Assembly: GCA_905221605.1 (NCBI GenBank)
Contig: CAJNDS010002773.1
Coordinates: forward strand, 62,001-126,000
Direction of reading: 5' to 3'
DNA from: Symbiodinium natans
Taxonomy: Eukaryota; Sar; Dinophyceae; Suessiales; Symbiodiniaceae
DNA: 64,000 bases
Shown: piece after piece, positions 42,690 to 54,534 of the stretch
Position numbering within the stretch: the stretch's first letter is position 1
Layout: each line of letters starts with the position of its first letter
Translations under genes and position numbers: made by a program
Notes under the pieces: model-generated
Databases searched by the model: none
Seen by the model: only the letters and a program-made list of their open reading frames with translations
Told to the model about the DNA's origin: nothing

Positions 42690-43590
42690 TCATATTCTAC
42701 CTATTGCAAGGGTTACTACAGCAAACCCTTCTTCCTAATGAACCCTACTGAATGGGACACTTAAGCAAGCACGTCTTTCTATTTCTATTGAACAGAATAC
42801 TAAAAACATACAGTTTCCTAACGGGACCTGTTCAAAGGGACACTAGGCGAATACCATTTGTTAGTGAAAGCTCTTGAGTGGGACACTAAAGCAAATCCTG
42901 CCTCTACTGAAAATGACGCGACAATGTATCCTGCTTCCTAGGAAGACCTTACTCTGGCTACGAAAAGACATCGTGCTTCCTCATGAGATCTCCTGAGTGG
43001 GATGCTATGACAAATCTTTCTTCCGAATGAGACCTACTGGCTGAAAAATGAGATCTACTGAGCGGGACACAACAATAGAACACATCTTGCTTCCCAATCA
43101 GACCTATTGATCCGGACACGAAAACGAATCCTGCTTCTTATTGAGACCTATTGAATGGGACACGAAAACAATTACTTCTTCCTATTGAATGGGACACTTA
43201 AGCAAATCCTTCTTTCTAATGAAACTTCTCGAACAGGATGCTAGATAAATCCTCCTTCCTCATGGACCTATTGGCGGGGCGCTAGGCAAATCCAGATTCC
43301 TCATGAGATCTATTATTGCGTGGGACAGTGGAGGAAGTCCTGATCCCAAAGGCATCGATTGAATTTGACACCACAATATATCATGCTTCCTAGAGAGACC
43401 TATAGCATGGGAGACAAAATACGTCTTGTTCCACAATCAGATCTATTGGTCCATTGGGTGGACATATGTCCGGCTTCCCAATGAGACCTACTGTGTGGTC
43501 CACAGAAAAAACCCTGCTTCCCTCTATTGAATGGCACTAAAACGAATCTTGTTTGCGAATGAAACCTATTGATCCTACTCAATACGAAAC
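42690..43590. repeat. Degenerate minisatellite of about 45-50 bp
   Basis: Some 18 diverged units follow the plan CCTGCTTCCTAATGAGACC, then TATTGAATGGGACAC and a short A-rich spacer such as TAAAACAAAT. Few units are identical, which suggests an old array. No coding frame survives through it. Confidence 0.8.
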
Positions 43591-43599
43591 TGGTCTATG

Positions 43600-45800
43600 C
43601 CAAACATGTGCCTGCTGGACACAACACATGGGGCTGACGCGCTCTTCAAAGGTCCCCACCTTTGGCTGCTACTGCCTGAAGTTCGGATTGCGCTGTAAAA
43701 AGCGAGGTGTCATCTGGACTGCAGTCACCCGAATTCAGGCAATAAACGTGGTTTGCGAAAGGCCTGCACGGCCTCAGGTGGGCCTTGGCTTGGAGACGGC
43801 CAAGGCCCCGTTCGACACTCTACATGGGCACCTCGGATTATAAAAGCTCTGAGGCATGAAGCAACCAGTCAGGCCAACGCCTGGAGAGTGCAAGTGCAGC
43901 CTTGCCTTCGCCTGTGCATTTCAGGACATGAAGATCCTGGACCGGAATGCTGTGCCCTCCCTCACAGCCTCACAGCTCTGGTAGCAATCCTGCCTGAACT
44001 AGTATTCTTCTCACGGACGCGGGCGGATACCCCGAAGCTTCAGACTTCAGACCAAGGCCTTTCAAAGGCTGCACGCTTGCGTCCTGGAGCTGGGAATTTC
44101 CCATCTACTGCAAGCGGAAAAGCACCACCACTTCTTGGATGTGAACAGCCGCTCTGAGCAATTTGCTACTTGCTGCTACTTAGGCGATGAAGTATCCGAT
44201 GACAAAGACTTCGCCCCTTCGTGCATTATGCCCAAAAGGAGTCGGCGTACTCTGTAGAGTGCCAAGCTGTAGATGTCGTAGCCCACAATCAGTCTGCAGT
44301 AAATCAAGCGCTGTGTGCACAAACTGTCCGAGTGAGCCATGCTGGGTAATTTCGGCGCTAGGGATTTGCCCGCTCCACTAGCTTCTATACAAGCTGTTGG
44401 TTCATTTCGGCAGTTTCAATGATGTGTGATGCAGCTCTTGAAAAATCACGAGCATCGCTTTCTAATTGTCGTGGGTCTCCCTGTTTTGCAGATTAATGTA
44501 ATTGAGGCCTAGTACTCTCCACTCAACAGGGTTCTGTCAGCATCTGCCAGCAACATCTTACAATTTGATTGATATGGTCTTTGACCATTTCGTTTCCATC
44601 TCCTGAACGTTTTTTTACTGGTTGTGGCGGGGAAAGCAATACCCCAGAAAATCTACACCCTATCGCTCTATGATTCCGGCTTGTTCTCTCATGTTCCTCT
44701 CTTGTTGCAGTTTACAACAAAAGACTGCTCGAGCAGCATCAGCTGAGCCGTACGCTCCAGCAGAGCCTGGACTTGTGCACTCTAAGTTTCCTGGAGTAAA
44801 GCAGTTGTCATGGTTATATCATGGCTAAATATACCCTGCCTCACCCTTCACACTTCCACCATTTCAACATCATGGGGAGTGCACTGGCAATCATGAGGGC
44901 CTCATAGACTGTGTGCCCTTATCTTCCACTAGGCTGACTCGGCTACTACCAATGCACCTAATGCTGCCAGAATGACTAAATGACAACTGCCAACCGCCCT
45001 CTAGTACTGCCACGAGTCTTTGCCTTTTGGAGCACTGCATGCTTCTGCTACAGCCCTCTTTCGCACAAGCCCAGGAACTTTGCTGTCTGGAAAATAGCAA
45101 AACATGAATTCAGGTCTCAGGCAGCTCCGGATAGCAATGACAATGTCTCAATCGCCTGCGGAAGGTTTGCACTCGTCATGCACCCCTCTTGAACCGTAAA
45201 CCTAAACCCTATCATCTTGGTCGCAGTTTCATTCTTTGACTCCACATGACACGCCAATTGTAACAGCCCCGACAGACAAGGTGGACTATTTCTGTTGGGC
45301 TTAGGCAATATTTAATACCTTGTTTGTTGGAGGGACACTGGATACCAGCAGCTCAGGGCAAGGAAAAACATGTCCTCTTCCCAGCCACTCCCCAATCAAC
45401 TCAAGGAAAAACTGTTACAAGATCGCTATGCCGCCATGTACCACAGAAGTGAGATCTTCCCTGTACTGAGAGAGATGCACGCATGCGTGCACCTCGCATC
45501 ACCAAGCTGCTTGGCCCCATGCTTCCCCCAGCAAATTTAGACGTCAAATGCAAAAAAACCACCCTTATCCAATCTCATCCGGTCCGGCCAGAACCCCCAC
45601 CCTCAGTGCTCCCCCTGGTGCCGGGTGGCCTTCTGATTTGTCTGGCATTGTTCTGGGATTTCTGACATTGCCAGTTGGCCTCGCAGGTTATCACGAACCC
45701 TAAACACCTGTCCACGCCAAAGACATCTTTGGAAACGTGGCGCCAGCAGACAATGCATGTCATGAAACTCAGAAATTGAAAAGTCTTTTAGGGTTGAGGC
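43600..45800. other. No supported gene
   Basis: Only short open frames without domain character. No clear tandem repeat. The region is slightly AT-richer than its surroundings. Confidence 0.5.
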
Positions 45801-45814
45801 CCGAAAGCCTTCGC

Positions 45815-46070
45815 ACAATCTCGGATTTCGCTTGGATTGGATGGTGGGTACAGCAGCACAGCAGACGAAATGCCCAGCCTGTCTCAAATGCTTCGGATGG
45901 TCCTGCCGCGACGCATGGGCTCCAATGATGCTCTGTCCCGAAAGCATAACAAACAAGCTCAGTTTTTGAAGGCTCAGGCGTAGACTCCCAGGGTAACTGG
46001 CTTTGGCATTCAGCGTTGGCAGCGTCGACAGTGGAGCCTGCCAGAATCTTTGCGAAGACCACAAATGTCT
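45815..46070. repeat. Dispersed family member (diverged)
   Basis: It contains TCGCTTGGATTGGATGGTGG, GCCCAGCCTGTCTCA, GGTCCTGCCGC, CGAAAGCAT and GAAGGCTCAGGCGTAGACT. These words recur in the same order at 47.03-47.21 kb and 48.95-49.11 kb. A fourth, more distant copy lies at about 47600-47760 (GAGCTGGTCCTGCCGCA, GAAGGTTCAGGCCCAGAC). Confidence 0.7.
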
Positions 46071-46554
46071 TCTTTCGTTAGATGGCGCCCATCGAAAAAC
46101 AAGATTGACCATCCTTGTTGGTTCGTTCAAGACTGTCCGTTACGACTGCGAAGTTTCCTGGAAAGGAAAGCGGGGCCTACTTAGCAAGCACGCGGACCCC
46201 TTTCCTTTTTATCCACTTGGCGCAAAAGGCAGTCCACGGGTCAGACATGCGGACATGGGCGGTGGACCTGAAAGTGGCCGACATGCGATGTCCAGTGAGA
46301 GGCCGGCGTGGCCGAATGCATTTTAGCTCCGCTTGACCTTACGGCATAGACTAAGCAGACGCCAAGAATGCGGACATATCGAAGCCATTGGGGAAGATAT
46401 GCAGAGAGTGCGGTTCGTGCGCGGGAAGGCTGCCCAAGGGATGGACACCAGTTGGGCAGGGGCGAAGCCCAGGAGAGCGGGGTCGTAGGAACGACTAAGG
46501 GCGCGTCTGCAACATCGTTGCGGAATCCAGGCACATGGTCAATGTGAGCGGAAA

Positions 46555-47219
46555 CCCGAAAAGAAGCATCTGAATGCTGTCATCAACGCACTTGCGTGAC
46601 TTCAACACCACATCTCCTTACCGTGCAGACATGTTTGCCAGTTGGAGCTCTCCGTCATCTCAGCTTGAATCTCATGGTCTCCCACCCATCGTACTTCCTT
46701 CCGTCCTCGCCCAACATCTCGTTTAAGGGGGTTACGCTTCCCACCCAATGTCTCCTTTGAGGGTTTAAGGCTTCACACCCAACATCTCCTTCTATAGGGT
46801 TTTAGGGTTCCAAGGCTTTGCTTCATGGAGAAGCGTGTCGTGCAGGAGGGTCGTCAGTTGTCAACCATGCAGATCAAAACTTCCACACATGCGGATTTTT
46901 GTTTTGTGCGACAGTGTCGTGGACCTCCAAATCGGCATGGAGACGCCTCTCATGCGAGAAGGTCGTCCATGGACCCGAACACAAAGACCCTGGAGCTAAA
47001 CACACGGTCACCATCAAAAGCCTTAACCTGCAGCACTCAACATCGGACTTCGCTTGGATTGGATGGTGGATACAGCAGTCGGAGTGCCCAGCCTGTCTCA
47101 GGTGGGTGGACTGAGCTGGACCTGCCGCGCCGCATGTACTCAATATTACTGTGCCGCGAAAGCATGACGAGCTCAGCGTGCTTGAAGGCTCAGGCGTAGA
47201 CTGTGGGGATGACTGACTT
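46555..47219. repeat. Segmental duplication copy A
   Basis: It shares about 660 bases with copy B (48065-49115), starting at CCCGAAAAGAAGC and ending GGGGATGACTGACTT, with few mismatches. It includes two of the TTTAGGG-linked 27-base units and is uninterrupted where copy B has an insertion. Confidence 0.9.
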
Positions 47220-47269
47220 GTGCTCACCAGTGATGGTGTTTCCTGCCAAAAACTTCGTGAGGCTTAATT

Positions 47270-47490
47270 CGCCTCGGCTTCCTGCCGAGAAAAGTTTGGA
47301 ACAAGCAGACACGAATCCTGTCTCCTTCCCCCTAACCCAACCCTTCCCCCGTGCCACCCCCCTGACACCCCCCCCTGGGACCTCCCCTGCGACCCCTGGG
47401 ACCCTTTCTTGGGACCCCCTCCTCCCCTTTTTTTGAGGCCCACTTTCCTCCTTTCCTGTGGGCCGGCCCGGCTGCCGAGGCGGCGCGCAA
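47270..47490 (+). mobile_element. GCCTCGGC-ended dispersed element, copy 2
   Basis: It starts TTCGCCTCGGCTTCCTGCCG and ends CCCGGCTGCCGAGGCGGCG. GCCTCGGC and GCCGAGGC form inverted ends. The middle is C-rich (CCCCTGGGACC-type words). It shares GTTTGGAACAAGCAGACACG with copy 1 and has no coding capacity. Confidence 0.6.
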
Positions 47491-48064
47491 GCGTTTACAA
47501 TTAGTGTTCAAGATTTTGACATGCTCTACATGAAGAAATGCAAGTACAGAAATGCAGAAAGGAGCTGGAAGGACCGCCTTGCTCCTACATCTGCTGTACA
47601 TGAGTCGGACTGCCCCACCTCATCGAGAGCTGGTCCTGCCGCATTATGGGCTCGAATCCTACTTTATCAAGGTTTATCAAGAAAGAGTGTGAAGGTTCAG
47701 GCCCAGACCGTGGGGATCGCCAGCTTGTGCCTGCCAGAACTTGGTGAGGATTGGTAGGAGCGATCAAAACAGTAACTCCGCCCTGGTAGCCTAGTAAGGG
47801 ATTCTACTTCGAGCCTCTGAAAGCATCAAACTCACAGCACATTACAACTACCTGTTGGTGGAGGAAATTTTCCGCGAGATCCAAAGTTATCTGCTTATTT
47901 GCAATTGTGAAAGCCCTAACTAGACCTGAAAACACACACACACACACTCAAGGCAACATTGCTGCCTCCACCTTGGTGGACACTTCCGGATGTCGCTCAA
48001 GAGTAGTGCCTGGCATGGGACTTCGTTCATCTTTGCTGGACTTTCTTGGTAGGCGTGGGGATTT

Positions 48065-49115
48065 CCCGAAAAGAAGCATCTGAATGCTGTCATCAACGCA
48101 CTTGCGTGACTTCAACACCACATCTCCTTACCGTGCAGACATGTTTGCCAGTTGGAGCTCTCCATCATCTCAGCTTGAATCTCATGGTCTCCCACCCATC
48201 GTACTTCCTTCCGTCCTCGCCCAACATCTCGTTTAAGGGGGTTACGCTTCCCACCCAATGTCTCCTTTGAGGGTTTAAGGCTTCACACCCAACATCTCCT
48301 TCTATAGGGTTTTAGGGTTCCAAGGCTTTGCTTCATGGAGAAGCGTGTCGTGCAGGAGGGTCGTCAGTTGTCAACCATGCAGATCAAAACTAAGGGGAAA
48401 ACACATCAGGATGGCCGAAGAGCAGGATGGCCGGGGAACTTCGACGAAGACTCGGGATACCAACGGGCCGAGACGAAGTTCGACGAAGGCCGGAGGGCCG
48501 GGCGAAGGTTCGACGAAGGCCGGGAGGTTCGACGAAGGGGGAGGGGGTTCGACGAAGGCCGATACAAAAGGCCAAGACAAAGCCCGAAAAAAACGCGAAG
48601 GTTCGACGAAGGCTAATTGAAGGCCGGAGGTTCGACGAAGGCTACAAGGGCCGGGAGGGGGGTTCGACGAAGGCCAAGAGTTTCGACGAAGGCTAGGAGA
48701 GTTCGACGGCCTTTGCCGAAGGCTGTGTGCCATCCGCCCCCATACGCCGTCCTGATCGGTTTGCCCCTGAAAAACTTCCACACATGCGGATTTTTGTTTT
48801 GTGCGACAGTGTCGTGGACCTCCAAATCGGCATGGAGACGCCTCTCATGCGAGAAGGTCGTCCATGGACCCGAACACAAAGACCCTGGAGCGAAACACAC
48901 GGTCACCATCAAAAGCCTTAACCTGCAGCACTCAACATCGGACTTCGCTTGGATTGGATGGTGGATACAGCGGTCGGAGTGCCCAGCCTGTCTCAGGTGG
49001 GTGGACTGAGCTGGTCCTGCCGCACCGCATGTACTCCAATATTACTGTGCCGCGAAAGCATGACGAGCTCAGCGTGCTTGAAGGCTCAGGCGTAGACTGT
49101 GGGGATGACTGACTT
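48065..49115. repeat. Segmental duplication copy B, interrupted by an insertion
   Basis: Matches copy A (46555-47219) on both sides of a 379-base insertion at 48392-48770. Confidence 0.9.
48392..48770. mobile_element. 379-bp MITE-like insertion with inverted ends and 6-bp target duplication
   Basis: Copy A has a single AAAACT at 46876-46881. Copy B has AAAACT on both sides of the insert (48386-48391 and 48771-48776). The ends are imperfect inverted repeats: AGGGGAAAACACATCAGGA at the left, and AGGGGCAAACCGATCAGGA when the right end is reverse-complemented (about 18 of 23 matches over the longer alignment). The interior holds nine or ten copies of TTCGACGAAGG. It encodes no transposase. Confidence 0.75.
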
Positions 49116-49119
49116 TGGC

Positions 49120-51180
49120 ATTCAGCGTCACCAGCGTCAATAGGGGGGCCTGCCAGAACTCTGGTGAAGATTATTGAAACAATCGTGCACCAAAACCGCA
49201 CGTAAACGACTGACATGTAATCAGTGGTTCTCCTCCAAGCCTTCGATGAAGGCTCTGGGCTTTAGGGGTGGCCTCCCCGCCTTTGTCAGCTGCAGCACCA
49301 GCAGCTTCCACATCCTTCAAAGCTGATGATGGATCCAAGACCTGCCGCAGTCACTGTCGGCATGGACTTGGGAATGCAACTCTTGCCCTCTGTGAAGTAC
49401 CTCAAGCAATTCACCACTCTAAGGCAATTGTGAAAGCCTCAGATTCGCTCAGGTGCAACCACGTGCCCCGACCCCCTCACACTCACACCGCCACACAGAA
49501 CCCTTCTAACGCACTCAAACGACATACAAGGCACAAGGCGCGAAGCTAAACAGCGTGCGTTCACTAGTTGAAGCAGAATCTTTGGGCTCGGAGATTGTCA
49601 GGCGTTACTTTACTTTACACATCGGAACGCGTGCAACACTGCCTCTGTCTTCATCAGTAGTTCCAAGTAGCACGTCTTTTTGATACCTGACGAATGCAAG
49701 CAAACTCCTTTCGGATGCTTCTCTTTGGGAGGTTGGAATACTCGAGACTCCGCAGCACCCGCAAAGGCTTCGGCCAGCATGTACCTACAGCATTTTCTGG
49801 CAGCTCACTGCTTGGGTAGCAGCGCATGGCCAAAGAAACCACGATGCCTGCACAAGGCGAAGGGCAGGGCCAAGCAGCCTACACCTCCTCCACAAAGCCA
49901 GCTCACATGCTCAAATGCTGATGTGGTTTAGGGTTTAGGGCTTAGGGTTCAGAAGCCAGACAAACCCGTGCCTAGTCCGACTGCTTGCAAGAAAGGGAAG
50001 AAGGTTGCAGCCTGCACGCGGGCCCCAACATCAACATCCTGCGCCCATCTTCACCCAATATCCTTTCGCTTTCGTCAGGCTTTTCTAGGAACCTCATGCA
50101 AAAGGGCTCTTAGCAAGGCAGAAGCCTCGCACTCCCAGATTTGCGTTTAGGGCCTTGGCTCCTTGGTAGTGATTTCCCCCGTCCACCCACACTATATACT
50201 CATACCGCTTTTTGTACTTGTACTGTTAACATCCTTTTTCTCTTTGGATTGAGCTGTCTGTTATGTATGGATACATTGTTTCAGGAGGCAAACCCTGATG
50301 AACCTGATAAACTCAGCAGGCTTATCAGGCTTAATGAGGAGAAAAAATGACAAACCTGACAAACATATAAAGGTTTAGTGAATTCAAGATCCGCAAACCC
50401 TGCTTATCAGGATAAAAAAGCTCTCGAACTCAACCCGAAAGGCTGAGGTAACTTCATCAGGTTTATCGGCTTTTACCCAAAGAAAGCTTCAGGTCAAGTT
50501 GATCAGCTTTATCCTTTTTCCAACACCCCTTATAACCTTGAAGAACACCCTCATGAACCTGGTTCATCCCCTTCATTTCCTCAGTTCAAAGCTCAATTCG
50601 CAAGCCCCCACTCCCCCTCATTCATTTTCCTGTGAATGCAAGAGAGATCAAGAGAGGACATCCGGAGCGCTTGACGCGGAGGAGTGGCTTCAGAGTCGAC
50701 TTATGCAGTACAACTGCAAAACAGCCAGGGTCACCTTTCGCATCGCAGTGTACATGTCCCAGGACTCTTGGGACTCTTGGGAGTGTGTTCCACGTTGTCT
50801 GGAGCGCTTGGATTGGATTGCTCTTGGCATACTTCTGGATTCCTTCTGTCAGGTTCTTTCGTGTTCCCCTGGTCTCTCGCCGTTCGGGGTCTACGCTTTC
50901 ATGTACTTCGAGTACAGCTGTCTACATTGTAAATGTACTATATGCAGGTTCCCCTCACACCTAATTGCCCTGTGAGTTGAAGACACAAAATCTGCCTTCG
51001 GCTAAGTTGCCCTCAAGGACAGCGTAGGGTGCCTGAAAGAGGCTCAAGACATAGTGTTGGAGCCACTTGCTCCGGTCATGGTGGCTGACGTTGGCCAGGA
51101 ATAGCGAGATGTACAGAGCGCAGAAGCCCTTGTACAGCCACGCGCAAACCTGGGCGAGAGCCCTTGAAAGCTCAGCTCGG
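49120..51180. other. No supported gene
   Basis: A short TTTAGGG tract lies at 49926-49945. Between 50.28 and 50.54 kb the word CCTGATAAAC and its complement recur (e.g. GCTTATCAGG, CAGGTTTATC), a loose set of short inverted repeats. No protein-like frame was accepted. Confidence 0.5.
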
Positions 51181-51181
51181 A

Positions 51182-51183
<2 letters not shown>

Positions 51184-51237
<54 letters not shown>

Positions 51238-51238
51238 T
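51184..51238. repeat. (GA)n microsatellite
   Basis: Uninterrupted GA units apart from one AAAGA. Confidence 0.95.
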
Positions 51239-51239
51239 T

Positions 51240-54200
51240 TAGGAAGGTGCACTGTAAAATATTAAGGACAACCCCGTACTCTAACATGTGCTCAAGATTG
51301 CAGGGAGCTTCATGAGCGGGAACTGTTGAGATTCAACGACGTGAAGTTTGAACCAGAGAAGAGCGCACCATTTCCTCTACGACATTAAAGCATGCCCCCC
51401 GCACCCCGCCCCCCACCCACCCTCCCAAAGTGCCCCTGGCGCCTCCAAGCCCGGCCACCTTAAAACTCTGCGAAAAGTCTGTGTGCTTGTCCTGTTGCGG
51501 CTGAAGCCGGTGTGTGCCGGCTGACCTCACGCCTTCTGCAGTAGAACAAATTAGCTTCTCTCGAAGGCCTGAGCATGTATGGCACCTGTCTTGGGAAACC
51601 AAGAGAACCCACCCTACACACCTTGGCCATCAGAAACCTTTCCGCGTTAAGCCTTGGGCCTTGGCCTGGAAGCGCCAGAGTCCGAAACGCTTTGGGAGCC
51701 CCTTGGAAGGCTGCCGAGAGGCCCAGTAGATGGCAAGTTTGATCGTCCACTTGAGCCAGATTTCTTCTTTGGTCGCCTCGGAAGCCAAGGCCCTTCTGCA
51801 GCCACACTGCCAAAGACAGCACTTGGTGAAAGGGCCGAACGACAGTGCAGCCCAGGAAATCCTTGTCAAGTCAAGCTGCCAGTGCGGCAACGCTGCGGCT
51901 CTGCAGAAGTGCCAAGACAAAGACAATGGCTTGACCAAAGAGTTGCGTCCAAAAGCTGGTGAAAAAACGGTCCACCAATTCTGCTGCCAGACTTGATGTG
52001 GCTTCGCAGCCTGCAAGGTCGTGACTTATGCGCCGTGATTTATGTGCCGTGATTGCCTACAGCACGCCACAGTCAAGCATCGTAAGACCCGATTTGCCTT
52101 CTTCAACAGGTGCACCGTTCGTGCTGAAGAAGATGGCACTCACAAGTCCTAAGCTTGAAAGATTGGAAGCATTTAGTCAGATTGAGTCATGCTAACCTTA
52201 AAACCCCCGAGTGCACACCGTACTTGCTACCACATCACACCATTTCACAGAGTTGCCAGCGCTGAGGAGCTTCATGATGAGCAGTGATGCCCGTCTTGTG
52301 TACGTCGTTACAGCGCAGAGCCCTTGGCACCGCAGGATCAGGAAACCGGCTCCATCGAATCACAGCAGACTGCGGACAAATCTTTGACAGTTCGCCCTCA
52401 CAAAATACACGGCCTCGCTTCATGCCGGTGCTCTAAATCACTTGGATCATTCTGCGAAGTTTGGATTTCTTGGGTCCAGCTCTGACTGAACAAAAAAACA
52501 CACCCTCCAGAAACCAGTTTCCCATGCCCAGGCCTTCTGAAAGCAAAGCCGTGGCCATGCACGGATGCTGCAATGTCTGAAAATGTCTGACACGTTGGCT
52601 GGCTCGGAAAGCTTCGGACTCGAGCATGCCAAAGCCATGGGAAGCTGTGGCAAAGTTCAAGCGAGCAGCTCGCTAGCGCCAACAAAGGATGCACGGCCAG
52701 AAGCCTAAGCAAACTCTGCGCTGTTCTCAATCGTAAACCTGCCAACACGGACTCCGTGGACTCTGCGCGCCAGGCTGTGGCCTCTCTCTTGAGGCGACTT
52801 TCGAGACGACATGATTCGGGCTAAAGCTGGCCAGGGAGCAGCCAAAAACATCGCGTAAATGGTCTGGCATCCAAGAATTGCTCGGCCGTTGCCTGGATGT
52901 CAGCACCTGAAGAACACACACCAATTTGGGGGAGGCTTCGGAGATCGTTGCCATCTGTAGGGCTCTCTGAACTCTCTTGCACTTGATAGGCAGCTCAGGC
53001 AGCTCTTTGCGTCCACCAACCCCAAGCTCCCAAAAGAATCGAATCATGGGCCCTTCCAAAGTCTTTCCAGCGGCTGGCGCAATCCTTGCCGAGCATGAAG
53101 TCCCTTCGCGTCAAGATGAAGGGGGGTCTTCTGGGCTTGGAGGCTTAGAGCGGTTGATTCGGGCAGGGCGCACAGCATGGGGTCTGTGGAGACTTCAGAA
53201 CCTGAAGCTTAAAGTAAGAGCACCCCCCGCAATCGCCTCGCTTTTTCTGTCACTGAGTTCCTTTTCCTCCTGCTTGGATGGGGGGTAGATGTTTCCTGCC
53301 ATGGCCAGGGAAAAGCAACAACAAGCAACAAATCAAATCACCAAACATGCAACTACTGCAACACTTACTGTCTAACACCTGTCAATGTCCTGTCGTATAC
53401 TAAGCGTCTTCCGACTGTTTGCAAGTTGTTTTTCTGTAAACGCTTTCCTTTCAAGTGCACTCAGCCCCTGTACCTTGGGGTTCTGCATATCTCAGTCAGA
53501 CCATGCGTGGCCAACTTGCATCTGATTGGGAGGTAGAAACGGCTGTTACCGGGTACATGCCAAAGAAGGATTCTCGGGAATGGTGGTACAACAGGGCTCT
53601 TGAAGGCTGTTTTGAGAATTGGTCGAGTGCCCCTTTTTGCGATACTGCGTAAGCTATACGTAGTGACTCCAGGTCCCTAACAGCAGCGAAACTCAGCATG
53701 CGACCCGCACAGAGTTCCTACACGAGACTCTGGCTACACAGTCCTGCCAAAACATGTCTGCACTAAAAAGGAGTTCACAGCTGCAAACCCTATGTAAACC
53801 TTGTCGGCTTCCAACCGATCTGCCTGGGACGTGTTGTCAGCCTCAAGGATGAGCTCGATAGACTTGGGATGGACACCAGTCCTCCACTCAGGGCCCGACA
53901 TAACTGCGTCCCAGATGTTTTGCATACTCAGCCCTCCCCCCTCCCCTCCCACCCCGAATTCCAGAGACCTGTAAGCGCGCGCTTTTGCATGCTGTGATGT
54001 TGCGGTTTTGCTAACCCTTGCAATACTTTCTGCACTTCCCCATGCTGCCCGAGCCATTTTCATCCTGCAGGTTTGGGGCAAGGGGGGAGAGGGGAGGGGG
54101 CAAGGGAGGGGTGTGTCTCAACTCCACTACTTGTGTCCGACGCACGTGCGAATTAGCTAGCTCCCTGCAATGTCAATGCAGTATACTTATGTCACTCACG

Positions 54201-54420
54201 GATTGAGCTTATAGCCTACAGATCGAAGCAGCCGAACCAAAAAACGTTTAAAGCCTCCCTCCCTAAACCCTCCCCTTGTGGTCCTCTGTGCATGCATTGA
54301 CAAAATGCAGTCTTTGGCCGTTGAGGCAAGAAAGCCCTGGACAGCTTTGCTGGCGCGGTCCTTGCAGTCGAAAGGCCGGGGAGATTGTTGTGTTCAGCAC
54401 ACACCAAAAGCAAGACAACA
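51240..54420. other. No supported gene
   Basis: Open frames on both strands at 51.6-52.0 kb overlap one another and show no domain features. I see no repeat of note. Confidence 0.45.
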
Positions 54421-54534
54421 CTTACTGGTTCTTAGTAGGGAATCGGGGAATTAGGTACCAAATCAACCCTTTAAGGGTATATACAGGGGATACATGGTAC
54501 CAACTTCCCTCATTCCCTACTCAGAACCAGTAAG
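54421..54534. mobile_element. Palindromic TA-flanked element (114 bp)
   Basis: The left end TTACTGGTTCTTAGTAGGGA and the right end TCCCTACTCAGAACCAGTAA are inverted repeats that extend inward to GGTACCA/TGGTACC with a few mismatches. TA lies at both outer edges. It would fold into a long hairpin and resembles a short element of the TA-inserting (Tc1/mariner-like) type. Confidence 0.6.

Noticed and set aside
44180-44520. Minus-strand fragment resembling a kinase motif (GYDIYSLALYR)
   Set aside because: No other kinase motif is in frame and stops interrupt it; chance similarity is likely.
45769-47227. Minus-strand ORFs in the dispersed family (e.g. HHPIQAKSD)
   Set aside because: They are short, differ in frame between copies and follow the DNA repeat, so I treat them as part of the repeat family.
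47580-47760. tRNA-like words (GGGCTCGAATCC)
   Set aside because: No acceptor stem or anticodon arm can be folded around them.
51460-52016. Overlapping ORFs of about 90-130 codons on both strands
   Set aside because: They are mutual shadows without domain features, splice logic or a good start.
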